Shown here: positions 1 to 6,658 of the stretch, piece by piece
How the letters are laid out: each line of letters starts with the position of its first letter
Numbering within the stretch: position 1 is the first letter of the stretch
Source of the DNA: Chitinophaga sp. H8
GTDB taxonomy: Bacteria > Bacteroidota > Bacteroidia > Chitinophagales > Chitinophagaceae
DNA length: 64,000 bases
Reading direction: 5' to 3'
Assembly (NCBI RefSeq): GCF_040567655.1
Contig: NZ_JBEXAC010000001.1
Location: forward strand, 2,914,001-2,978,000
Notes under the pieces: model-generated
The model's input: only the letters and a program-made list of their open reading frames with translations
The model's database searches: none
Told to the model about the DNA's origin: nothing
Position numbers and translations under genes: made by a program

Positions 1-40
1 ATTCCAGAATTACCTGCACCCTGTTACCTTTTTTTGCCAT
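1..40 (-). CDS. rpmG: 50S ribosomal protein L33, N-terminal fragment
   Basis: The start codon lies at 38-40 on the minus strand and the frame runs off the window edge. The 13 visible residues, MAKKGNRVQVILE, match the start of bacterial L33, a small protein of the large ribosomal subunit. It lies 32 nt downstream of rpmB on the same strand, the usual rpmB-rpmG order in Bacteroidota, so the two are probably co-transcribed. Only the N-terminus is visible, so zinc-binding cysteines cannot be checked. Confidence 0.85.
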   Translation of the reverse strand, partial: MAKKGNRVQVILE

Positions 41-72
41 TGTGTATACAAATTAGAGTGATTCCTTCAAAA

Positions 73-309
73 TTAAATATGCTCGCCTGCAGCGCGTAAT
101 TCTTTTACTACTGCATACAAACCTTTCTTATTAATGGTTCTGATACCATCAGCAGATATTTTTAAAGATATCCACTTGTCTTCTTCCGCCAGGAAAAAAC
201 GTTTCTTTTGCAGGTTTGGTAAAAACCTTCTCTTTGTTTTGATGTTGGAGAAGGAAACATGATGACCTGTAATTGGCTTCTTTCCTGTCACCTGACATAC
301 TCTTGCCAT
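73..309 (-). CDS. rpmB: 50S ribosomal protein L28
   Basis: A 78-residue protein of the usual L28 length, a structural component of the large ribosomal subunit. It opens with [12 protein letters not shown] and continues with a basic segment ([18 protein letters not shown]) typical of L28. The C-terminal part ([15 protein letters not shown]) also fits. One cysteine remains at position 5 and no zinc ribbon is seen. rpmG follows 32 nt downstream. The region upstream (310-502) holds two near-identical 15-bp direct repeats that may belong to its promoter or control region. Confidence 0.95.
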   Translation of the reverse strand: MARVCQVTGKKPITGHHVSFSNIKTKRRFLPNLQKKRFFLAEEDKWISLKISADGIRTINKKGLYAVVKELRAAGEHI

Positions 310-328
310 GATCTAAAAATTTAAGGAA

Positions 329-406
329 TGCAAAAGTCCAATTTTTTTATGGATTTTACAAATATTATCAATTGATTTTATTAACAATACCTGCAAATGT
401 CCAATT
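329..406. repeat. Pair of 15-bp direct repeats upstream of rpmB
   Basis: TGCAAAAGTCCAATT at 329-343 and TGCAAATGTCCAATT at 392-406 differ by one base and lie 63 bp apart in the otherwise AT-rich gap between ahpD and rpmB. On the transcribed (minus) strand each reads AATTGGAC followed by a TTTGCA core, resembling the TTTG part of a Bacteroidota -7 box. They could be tandem promoters or binding sites; the sequence does not decide. Confidence 0.4.
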
Positions 407-502
407 ATTTGGATACTTTTAGCATGAACCAGCTCTCCAAATACCACTACAACATACTTATAACCAAGTAATTATAATAGATACTCAGCGGCTATATTAT
501 AT

Positions 503-1090
503 TTACAATAAAACTATCAAACTTCTTAACACAGCGACCAATCTCACCGCATCCAATACCCTTTGTGGCTCAGTGCCATGTTTCAATACGGCTTCTTCAT
601 GAGAAGTAACACACATTTCGCAACCATTCAGCGCGGATATTGCCAGGCTCAACAGCTCAAAAAACTCTTTCCCTAAAACCGGGTTGGCCATAATACTCAT
701 CCGGATACCCGCAGGGGTGCTGGTGTAAAACTCCTTATTCACAAAATGCCGGAAACGGTAAAATACGTTATTGGCATTCATCAGGGAAGTACAGCTGATC
801 ACTTCTGCTATTTCCTTATCTGTAGCACCTTCCTGTACCGCCAGTTTTTCAAAAGCAGCGTGCAGATCACTGTGCTTCTCGTTGACTGCTACTGCCAGGC
901 CTATCAGGTAAGCTTCTTTTTTGGAAAGGGTGGCTGCACCCAGTGCATTGGTAATATTTATTTTCAGATCTTTCAGATAACGGGCATCGGTAGCTACCAG
1001 CGCATGCAAGCGGGTAGATAACTGGGTATCTACCAGGCCTACTGCCTGTAATACCTGGATAGCCGTATCCTGGTTATTTGTTGCGAACAT
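503..1090 (-). CDS. ahpD: AhpD-like alkylhydroperoxidase (carboxymuconolactone decarboxylase family)
   Basis: A 195-residue all-helical protein of the CMD/AhpD family. The redox motif CEMCVTSH (C157, C160, H164) matches the CxxCxxxH active site of AhpD, which re-reduces AhpC in mycobacteria using lipoamide-type electron donors. The second half of the family fold (residues about 115-190) is intact. The gene lies 78 nt downstream of ahpC on the same strand, which supports the AhpD role over a generic CMD protein. A strong hairpin sits between the two genes. No ahpF is present nearby, consistent with AhpD being the reductant. Confidence 0.87.
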   Translation of the reverse strand: MFATNNQDTAIQVLQAVGLVDTQLSTRLHALVATDARYLKDLKINITNALGAATLSKKEAYLIGLAVAVNEKHSDLHAAFEKLAVQEGATDKEIAEVISCTSLMNANNVFYRFRHFVNKEFYTSTPAGIRMSIMANPVLGKEFFELLSLAISALNGCEMCVTSHEEAVLKHGTEPQRVLDAVRLVAVLRSLIVLL

Positions 1091-1111
1091 ATTATATTAT
1101 ATAAAAATTGA

Positions 1112-1152
1112 GGTCCATAGCGGGTGGTCCGGAAGACTACCTGCTATGGACC
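1112..1152 (-). terminator. Hairpin between ahpC and ahpD
   Basis: GGTCCATAGCGGG (1112-1124) pairs with CCTGCTATGGACC (1140-1152) at 12 of 13 positions around a 15-nt loop. On the minus strand the stem is followed by CAATTTTTATA, the form of a rho-independent terminator. It lies between co-oriented ahpC and ahpD, so it probably trims read-through and lowers ahpD expression relative to ahpC rather than fully separating them. Confidence 0.65.
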
Positions 1153-1168
1153 AGGAAATAAAATCAGA

Positions 1169-1723
1169 TTATACTGCTAATGTAGCTTCCCCTTTCTGCC
1201 AGTTGCAAGGGCACAGCTCATCTGTTTGCAGCGCATCCAGTACACGCAGTACTTCTTTTACGCTACGGCCTACAGACAGGTCATACAGGGAAACCCAACG
1301 GATGATACCTTGTGGGTCTACGATGAAGGTAGCACGGTAAGCTACTTTTTCATTAGCTTCCAGGATACCCAGCTCTTCCGCCAGTGATTTGGAAGTATCT
1401 GCCAGCATAGGGAATTGCAAACCTCTCAGGTCTTCATGATCTCTTCTCCATGCAGCGTGTACAAATTCGCTATCGGTAGATGCACCGATCAGAATGGCGT
1501 CGCGGTCAACGAAATCCTGGTTGTGCTTGTTAAATTCAGCTATTTCGGTAGGACAAACAAAGGTGAAATCCTTAGGCCACCAGAACATTACCATCCATTT
1601 GCCGGAAGCTTTCAATTCTTCGGAAGACAGTTCATAAAATTCTTTGCCTTTTTCAATTGATACTACAGCCGTTTTTTTAAACTCTGGAAATTCAGATCCT
1701 ACGGATAAGATTACGTTTTTCAT
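1169..1723 (-). CDS. ahpC: Peroxiredoxin AhpC (three-cysteine type)
   Basis: A 184-residue peroxiredoxin that reduces hydrogen peroxide and organic hydroperoxides in the cytoplasm. The peroxidatic cysteine is C57 in FTFVCPTE and the resolving cysteines are C171 and C173 in DELCPCNW. The double resolving cysteine is characteristic of the mycobacterial AhpC that works with AhpD, and ahpD follows directly. The start at 1723 (MKNVILSVGSEFPEF) is chosen because it begins at the conserved N-terminus; an upstream in-frame ATG at 1864 would add 47 unrelated residues overlapping the promoter region. Confidence 0.93.
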   Translation of the reverse strand: MKNVILSVGSEFPEFKKTAVVSIEKGKEFYELSSEELKASGKWMVMFWWPKDFTFVCPTEIAEFNKHNQDFVDRDAILIGASTDSEFVHAAWRRDHEDLRGLQFPMLADTSKSLAEELGILEANEKVAYRATFIVDPQGIIRWVSLYDLSVGRSVKEVLRVLDALQTDELCPCNWQKGEATLAV

Positions 1724-1843
1724 GCTATTTATTTCTGTTTTTAAGTTGCTGTTTAATGCCCTGCGAAATAATACTCCGGCTCCCTCCTTTCCGTTCCCTC
1801 CAAAAATTACTGCCGGATATCCGCAGCTGTTATAAATCCGCCG

Positions 1844-1874
1844 CAAAGATCCTTGTACATTCACTATTAAGCAA
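1844..1874 (-). promoter_or_regulatory. Putative ahpC promoter
   Basis: On the minus strand a TTG (complement of 1872-1874) is followed after 20 nt by GATCTTTG (complement of 1844-1851), close to the Bacteroidota -33 TTG / -7 TAnnTTTG pattern. It sits about 120 nt upstream of the ahpC start. The first base of the -7 box deviates from consensus. Confidence 0.45.
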
Positions 1875-2049
1875 ATAGATTTTTAAAATGCGGTATTGAG
1901 TTTGTCTATATACCCTGCAGATATCTATACATTTTCCATGCCTAATCCGCTGGCAGTAAAGGGCCTGTAGTTTTCTCCCGGACGGGATCCATCTGCTTTA
2001 AAAAAAGTGTGAAAGAAATTTAACTTTTTAATCCGATTCCGGTAACAAT

Positions 2050-2065
2050 TTGGCACGCTATTTAG
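2050..2065 (+). promoter_or_regulatory. Sigma-54-like promoter
   Basis: TTGGCACG (2050-2057) is an exact match to the -24 element of RpoN promoters. After the required 4-nt gap it is followed by TTAG (2062-2065) where TTGC is expected for -12. The site is 32 nt upstream of a 39-codon ORF and is the only such match I noticed in the window. The imperfect -12 keeps this tentative. Confidence 0.45.
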
Positions 2066-2096
2066 TTATATATACAGAAGAAAATTCAGACAGGAT

Positions 2097-2216
2097 ATGA
2101 AAATTAAATACGCACTTTTAGTAATTCTTACGGTGGGCCTTGCTTTGATTCCGTTTATCAAAAACAGCATCAACAAACACGATGAATTTGACGCTACCCA
2201 GGATCTGTTCATCTAA
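2097..2216 (+). CDS. Putative 39-residue single-pass membrane protein
   Basis: ATG at 2097 to TAA at 2214-2216. The product has a basic start (MKIKYA), one hydrophobic segment (residues about 6-21, LLVILTVGLALIPFI) and a polar, acidic tail (NSINKHDEFDATQDLFI). It is preceded by AGACAGGA at Shine-Dalgarno distance and by a sigma-54-like site. It is convergent with the beta-lactamase-like gene 27 nt away. I do not recognise the family. It could be a small membrane peptide or a chance ORF in a 379-nt gap. Confidence 0.5.
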   Translation: MKIKYALLVILTVGLALIPFIKNSINKHDEFDATQDLFI

Positions 2217-2243
2217 TGTTTAGCGGGTTCTCCATTGACCGTA

Positions 2244-3173
2244 TCAGAACTGCCCCATAGCGGGATCGGGACTCCATTTGCTTTTTGGTTCAAAATGCTT
2301 CCAGATGGCCTGCCCTGCCGCCCGCATTAACACCCATGCTTCATTGTCACGCTTCCATCTTTGATCCACATTATTCTTGGTACAGATACAGTACACATAA
2401 TCCCCATGTGGCGCATTTACCAGGATCACTTCCGAGCGGGCTTCATCCACGCAACCATTTTTAGAAGCGGTACGCACATCCGGTGGCACTTGCTGCAGCC
2501 CTTCTGCATCCCAGTGATTACGGGTCAGGTTTCTGTACATACGCTCACTGGCAGCTTTATTCACCATTTCACCTTTATAAATACGGGCCATTAATCCTGC
2601 CATTTCCCGCGGCGTTGTTTGTCCCCAGCCATAGATACTACGGTTGCCTTCTCTCCCCTTTGTACGGGAATTAACACGTGTATCCTTCAACCCATGCTGC
2701 TCCAGCCATTGGTTGATCACTGCTCCCCCACCGGCCAGGGATTGCAGCCAAAGGCTGGCGGTATTATCGCTCATCGTTAGCATGAGCATCATAACTTTAT
2801 CTAAGGTGATCTTTTCCCCGCTTTTGAAGGAACCCAGAATATCTTCCCCTTCGTATAGCAAAGAATCTTTATAGATCAGCTCCTGCTTGTATGCTAATTC
2901 GCCCTTAGCTATTTTATCAAATACCCCCAGGAGAATAGGAATTTTCACCATACTGGCGGTAGGAAAGATCGTATCCGCATTGATAGCCACTGTTTTACCT
3001 GTACGCAAATGGTGTACATAAATACCTGCCTCTCCACGGAATTGCTCCAGCATGGGAGCTAGAATGGCCCTTAAACGGGCATCTTCCTTTTCACCTGGCA
3101 TCTTATGCTGTGCCACGGCGTGCATACCGGTTAAAAGGCACCACAAGAGGATGCCATGCGCAATACGGGTCAT
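2244..3173 (-). CDS. Class A beta-lactamase-like serine hydrolase
   Basis: A 309-residue exported protein with a signal peptide (residues 1-21, ending AVAQ). It carries the serine penicillin-recognising fold motifs: S74-M-V-K77 (SxxK), S135-D-N137 (SDN) and K238-N-G240 in place of the usual KTG. The segment GREGN...TTPREM (about 173-191) corresponds to the omega-loop region, with E175 a candidate for the general base. It belongs with the beta-lactamase_2 family, whose members include true lactamases and uncharacterised peptidase-like hydrolases. The KNG variant means lactam resistance should not be assumed. It is followed upstream by bshB1, 22 nt away, on the same strand. Confidence 0.8.
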   Translation of the reverse strand: MTRIAHGILLWCLLTGMHAVAQHKMPGEKEDARLRAILAPMLEQFRGEAGIYVHHLRTGKTVAINADTIFPTASMVKIPILLGVFDKIAKGELAYKQELIYKDSLLYEGEDILGSFKSGEKITLDKVMMLMLTMSDNTASLWLQSLAGGGAVINQWLEQHGLKDTRVNSRTKGREGNRSIYGWGQTTPREMAGLMARIYKGEMVNKAASERMYRNLTRNHWDAEGLQQVPPDVRTASKNGCVDEARSEVILVNAPHGDYVYCICTKNNVDQRWKRDNEAWVLMRAAGQAIWKHFEPKSKWSPDPAMGQF

Positions 3174-3195
3174 AGGTAATCTTATTTAGTGATGA

Positions 3196-3924
3196 TCAGG
3201 TTACTTCGTTGATCAGATCGGCAAAGCTGCGGATTCCTACCATCTTTGCAGAGGTATATCCTTCCGCATACTGCACCCCTACCATCTTTCCCAGCATCCG
3301 GTCGCGGTTTACCACACTATCAAAAAAGGCGGGTGAAGAAATATAGGTTTGCGGCTCATTGTCCTGGGCAGCCAGAAACTGGGAGCTGAAGCTCTTGATC
3401 GCTTCCATTTTCCTTTCTATGAAAGGGGTAATATCTACTACAAAATCCGGGGTATGGTAGCGGTCCTGTATAAAGTGAAATACCTGCTTGGGGCGCCAGG
3501 CCGTTTGCGGCAACCCGTCCAGGGTGGTTTCCACCTTACGTAAGCCAGCCAGGAAACAACTGTCGGCTATCAGCTTGGCCGCCCTGCCATGATCCGGATG
3601 CCGGTCATCTATAGCATTGGCCAGCACAATATCCGGCTGAAACTTACGGATGGCCTTAATAATCGCCATCTGTTCCATCGTATCATTCCTGAAAAAGCCA
3701 TCTGCCAGTTCCAGATTTTCACGTACTGCCAGCCCCATTACCTTGGCTGCCGCCTGTGCTTCTTTAGCTCTTAATTCCGGGGTGCCTCTTGTACCCAGTT
3801 CTCCTCTGGTCAGGTCTACTACACCTACCTGCATGCCTTGTGCGGCATGTGCCATCAATGTACCCGCGCAAGACAGTTCCACATCGTCCGGATGCACGGC
3901 TAAAGCCAGTATATCTAATTTCAT
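3196..3924 (-). CDS. bshB1: Bacillithiol biosynthesis deacetylase BshB1
   Basis: A 242-residue LmbE-type zinc deacetylase. Metal ligands are visible in AVHPDD (H11, D14) and in RHPDH (H112). In bacillithiol synthesis this enzyme removes the acetyl group from GlcNAc-malate before cysteine is attached; the length and TRGELGTRGTPE segment fit the BshB1 subgroup common in Bacteroidota. bshA and bshC are not in the window, but a YfiT/BstA-like protein at 19187-19714 also belongs to bacillithiol metabolism. Deacetylases of this family can also act on mycothiol or detoxification conjugates. Confidence 0.85.
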   Translation of the reverse strand: MKLDILALAVHPDDVELSCAGTLMAHAAQGMQVGVVDLTRGELGTRGTPELRAKEAQAAAKVMGLAVRENLELADGFFRNDTMEQMAIIKAIRKFQPDIVLANAIDDRHPDHGRAAKLIADSCFLAGLRKVETTLDGLPQTAWRPKQVFHFIQDRYHTPDFVVDITPFIERKMEAIKSFSSQFLAAQDNEPQTYISSPAFFDSVVNRDRMLGKMVGVQYAEGYTSAKMVGIRSFADLINEVT

Positions 3925-4016
3925 GCGTTATAATTAATCTATAAAAAGGAATTGCCCACGCTTAAGTGTTGCAACAAATAAGAGGGCAAAGATGGGGAAA
4001 AATCAGGAATCACGAA

Positions 4017-4520
4017 TTATTCACTCAGCGCTTTAATGACCACGCCTGCATTTTTGCCGGTTACCTGGTACTGCTCCTCCAGTTTTTTGGGTCCCAGAAT
4101 CTCTACTCCCAGCAGCGACTTCTTTTCAAGGGCTACCAATTGCGATTCCTCCGTGGGAGTCATCAGCTTATTATTCACAATATACTGGAAGGTACTGTCA
4201 CTACCGTATTGCCGCAATAATTTATTGTAATCAGGAGAAAAAGCACTCAGCAAACGGTTAATACGGTTACGTGCAAATGGTTTGGTTTCCATATAGATGA
4301 CCCCATTTTCGGCCTGTTCCCCATACATCGCCACCGCTTTCTTCCCCTTGGCAATGGTAATGATCGCAATGGCATCAGGCCCCAGCTTACTGATAGCCGC
4401 TTCTGTTACTACCACACTGTCCAGCACATATACCGGTTCTGTATTTATATACTCTACCGATTGTGCCTTCACCGATATACTCACCAATAATATTATAAAG
4501 GAAAAATACCCTGCTTTCAT
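4017..4520 (-). CDS. Secreted stand-alone TonB plug-like protein
   Basis: A 167-residue protein starting at 4520 with a signal peptide (MKAGYFSFIILLVSISVKAQ). An upstream ATG at 4583 would add 21 charged residues before the signal, so it was not chosen. The segment from GPDAIAIITIAKGKKAV to MYGEQAENGVIYMETK closely resembles the end of a TonB-receptor plug domain (AxYGxxAxNGVIxxxTK), but no beta-barrel follows. The remaining 80 residues are polar and unrecognised. It lies 84 nt downstream of a DUF4294 gene on the same strand. Its function is unknown; a periplasmic protein with a plug-like fold is the best description. Confidence 0.6.
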   Translation of the reverse strand: MKAGYFSFIILLVSISVKAQSVEYINTEPVYVLDSVVVTEAAISKLGPDAIAIITIAKGKKAVAMYGEQAENGVIYMETKPFARNRINRLLSAFSPDYNKLLRQYGSDSTFQYIVNNKLMTPTEESQLVALEKKSLLGVEILGPKKLEEQYQVTGKNAGVVIKALSE

Positions 4521-4604
4521 TTGATCAACTTTACTTTTACGGAGCTTCCAAAAGCGGGCCAGCTTTATCATGGGTAACACCAATACTGCTTTCCGCTGTT
4601 CCGG

Positions 4605-5222
4605 TTAATTATATGCCCGGTAATAATGGTACAGTTGCAATTCCTGCACAATGTCTTCAATGTCTTTATCTTCCTGCAGATCATACTCGCTTTTCAGGTT
4701 CCCTCCAAAGAAAAAGGCGACCGTTTGCCATACGCGGGCATTAAATCCTCCTTTCAATTCCTTGATGATCTCATAACAGTTCTCCCCCGTTTCCCGGTCT
4801 ATCAGCTTCATCAGCACTTTGCCCTGGTATACAGACAAGTTCTGTAATTTATCCCCAAAAGCGGCTTTCATCTCTTTTTCTTTGGCATTCAGGTATTCCT
4901 TACGCTGCCGCTTGTTTGACAGCGTTGCCAGTTGTGCATTTACATCTTTCAGTACCACCGCAGCTGATCTGGCATAGGGGTAAGTAACATATACCGCATT
5001 ACGCAGACGGGTCCAGCGTTCCCGCTCTTTACGCAGCCGGCGGGGCAATTTTTCTGTTACTTCAAAAATCTTAAGGGTAATTGAGGCCATGGTATCCGTA
5101 CCTACCACTACGGCCGGGAATGCAAGCTTGCCTGCCTCCTGCTGTTGCGCCTTAGCCTGCTGGCATAAGGAAACACAACCCAATAAAGCAAAGGAAAATA
5201 CAAATATTTGCAAGCGGCACAT
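4605..5222 (-). CDS. DUF4294 domain-containing exported protein
   Basis: A 205-residue protein with an N-terminal signal peptide (about 1-25, ending AKAQ). The body contains the DUF4294 hallmarks RLRNAVYVTYPYA, the LMKLIDRETG-CYEIIKELKGG block and a C-terminal LKSEYD segment. The family is largely restricted to Bacteroidota and has no established function. The middle is strongly basic and helical (residues about 58-125). It is followed downstream by the plug-like gene, and a composite repeat element lies upstream (5276-5520). Confidence 0.75.
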   Translation of the reverse strand: MCRLQIFVFSFALLGCVSLCQQAKAQQQEAGKLAFPAVVVGTDTMASITLKIFEVTEKLPRRLRKERERWTRLRNAVYVTYPYARSAAVVLKDVNAQLATLSNKRQRKEYLNAKEKEMKAAFGDKLQNLSVYQGKVLMKLIDRETGENCYEIIKELKGGFNARVWQTVAFFFGGNLKSEYDLQEDKDIEDIVQELQLYHYYRAYN

Positions 5223-5275
5223 ATAATATTAACGGACTCCCCGGAGTTTTAGTTACCACAAGTTAAAAAAAGTTT

Positions 5276-5520
5276 GGGAGTATGCAATAGAGAGCTTTTA
5301 GCTTTTAGCCTTTAGCTGTTAGCTTAATGCAGCGGAGAAGAGCTATGAGCCATAAGCAATGAACTGCGAGCTTAATGGATACTCCCACCTTAAAGCATAG
5401 TTAAAGCATGGTTAAGCTATAGTAAAGGCATAGTAAAAGCGTTCTAAAGGTATGGATACTCCCGCCTTAATCCATTCGCTGCATGAAGCTAACAGCTAAA
5501 GGCTAAAAGCTAACAGCTCT
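5276..5520. repeat. Composite element: inverted heptad arms around an 11-bp tandem array
   Basis: A 43-nt arm at 5292-5334 built of TAGCTNT heptads is matched at 41 of 43 positions by the reverse complement of 5477-5519. Between the arms lie six tandem 11-bp units at 5390-5455 (TTAAAGCATAG and variants, exact 11-nt spacing), themselves bracketed by direct copies of GGATACTCCC (5378-5387 and 5453-5463 region) and preceded by the inverted GGGAGTAT at 5276-5283. The right arm ends one base before the stop codon of the alpha/beta hydrolase gene. No protein is encoded here. Confidence 0.85.
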
Positions 5521-6525
5521 TTACTGCACCGGCTTCAGCCCCAGCTTACTCATGGCAAATGAGGTAATGGCCTTTTCCACCGCAGGCAGGTCATGTGAGG
5601 TAATTGAACATCCCATTACATGCGAACCGGCATTTGGAATAGCAACAGCCTCTTTGAGGTTGTCTGGTGTGCCCAGTTCCTTTTCCATATCCAGGATAGC
5701 TGAAACCTTGACAGTAGGATCCTGATGCGCTTCATCTTTATAATAATAGAGGTTCAGCACCGGCTGATGGATCTGTGCAAAGGTGGCAGGTGTCATGGTA
5801 CTTTCCAGCAGATGTTCCAGCTGCACTACTGCTTCCAGTCTGTACTTATTGTGCCAGTACTGGTCTTCCGCCGGGTTGGCGGCTTTGGATTCCTTGAATT
5901 TGCCATTTTGCGCCAGGCGGGCCAATTGCAGCCCCCAGTGGTTATTGGCCAGGAAAGCCAGATTATCATTGATCGCTATATTGGGCGACATATTGATGAC
6001 GGCGAATACATCATTGGGAAAAGCGGCAGCCAGTTTCAGCGCCAGCGTACCTCCTGTGGAGGTTCCCATTACAATTACCTTTTCTCCCAATGCCTTTCCG
6101 ATACTCAGGGCTTCTTTTGCATCTTCCCATAAACCGGTGGCGGTCATATGCAATAAAGGATCAGACGTATCAATACCATGCCCGTCCAGACGCGACAAAA
6201 AGAGGTTACAACCAAACTGGCGGGCAAAATCCAGGTGCACCGGATCTCCCTCCTTCTGACTAGCAGAAAATCCATGCAGGTATACCACACTATAAGGGGT
6301 CTTCTTTTGCAAAGAATCATACCAGATGATACGGGCCTGGTTATCAGGCTTCAGCTTGTGTTTACTTTCCTTGTTTTGGATATACTGCTCCAGGGCAGCG
6401 GGAGATTCAGGTATAGCTGGTAATCCGGTGTTATAAACCGGATCTTCAGGTTTGGGGCCTAACAGGTAAACTATTACCAATGCCAGCAGAACAAAAAGAG
6501 AAATACGTAACCACCTACGCTTCAT
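5521..6525 (-). CDS. Membrane-anchored alpha/beta hydrolase
   Basis: A 334-residue protein with one N-terminal membrane segment or uncleaved signal (residues 7-22). The alpha/beta hydrolase fold is marked by VYLHGF (82-87, oxyanion region), the nucleophile elbow GTSTGG with S156, and a late histidine in NAGSHVMG. These suggest an esterase or lipase acting at the cell envelope; the substrate cannot be read from the sequence. The gene sits alone between two repeat elements: a heptad array abuts its stop codon and degenerate heptads lie just upstream of its start. Confidence 0.8.
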   Translation of the reverse strand: MKRRWLRISLFVLLALVIVYLLGPKPEDPVYNTGLPAIPESPAALEQYIQNKESKHKLKPDNQARIIWYDSLQKKTPYSVVYLHGFSASQKEGDPVHLDFARQFGCNLFLSRLDGHGIDTSDPLLHMTATGLWEDAKEALSIGKALGEKVIVMGTSTGGTLALKLAAAFPNDVFAVINMSPNIAINDNLAFLANNHWGLQLARLAQNGKFKESKAANPAEDQYWHNKYRLEAVVQLEHLLESTMTPATFAQIHQPVLNLYYYKDEAHQDPTVKVSAILDMEKELGTPDNLKEAVAIPNAGSHVMGCSITSHDLPAVEKAITSFAMSKLGLKPVQ

Positions 6526-6538
6526 ATTTTAAAAACTT

Positions 6539-6655
6539 TAGCTGTTAGCAATCAGCGCTTAGCAACGGGCATAAACACTTCCTAAAGGATAAAGATAAAT
6601 AATAATGTTACCTTTTCCGCTTTGTTCACTAAGTACTGTTTGCCAACAGCTAATA
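6539..6655. repeat. Degenerate heptad repeats
   Basis: TTTAGCTGTTAGC followed by diverged units at 6538-6565, and an inverted AACAGCTAAT near 6646-6655 just before the ccmF stop codon. This looks like an eroded copy of the inverted heptad element seen elsewhere in the window. Confidence 0.45.
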
Positions 6656-6658
6656 AAA

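Noticed and set aside
1724..1864. Longer ahpC start at 1864
   Set aside because: The extra 47 residues are not part of the peroxiredoxin fold and would overlap the promoter region; 1723 matches the family N-terminus.
5276..5520. CRISPR array
   Set aside because: The repeats are 7 or 11 bp with no unique spacers, and no cas genes are present.
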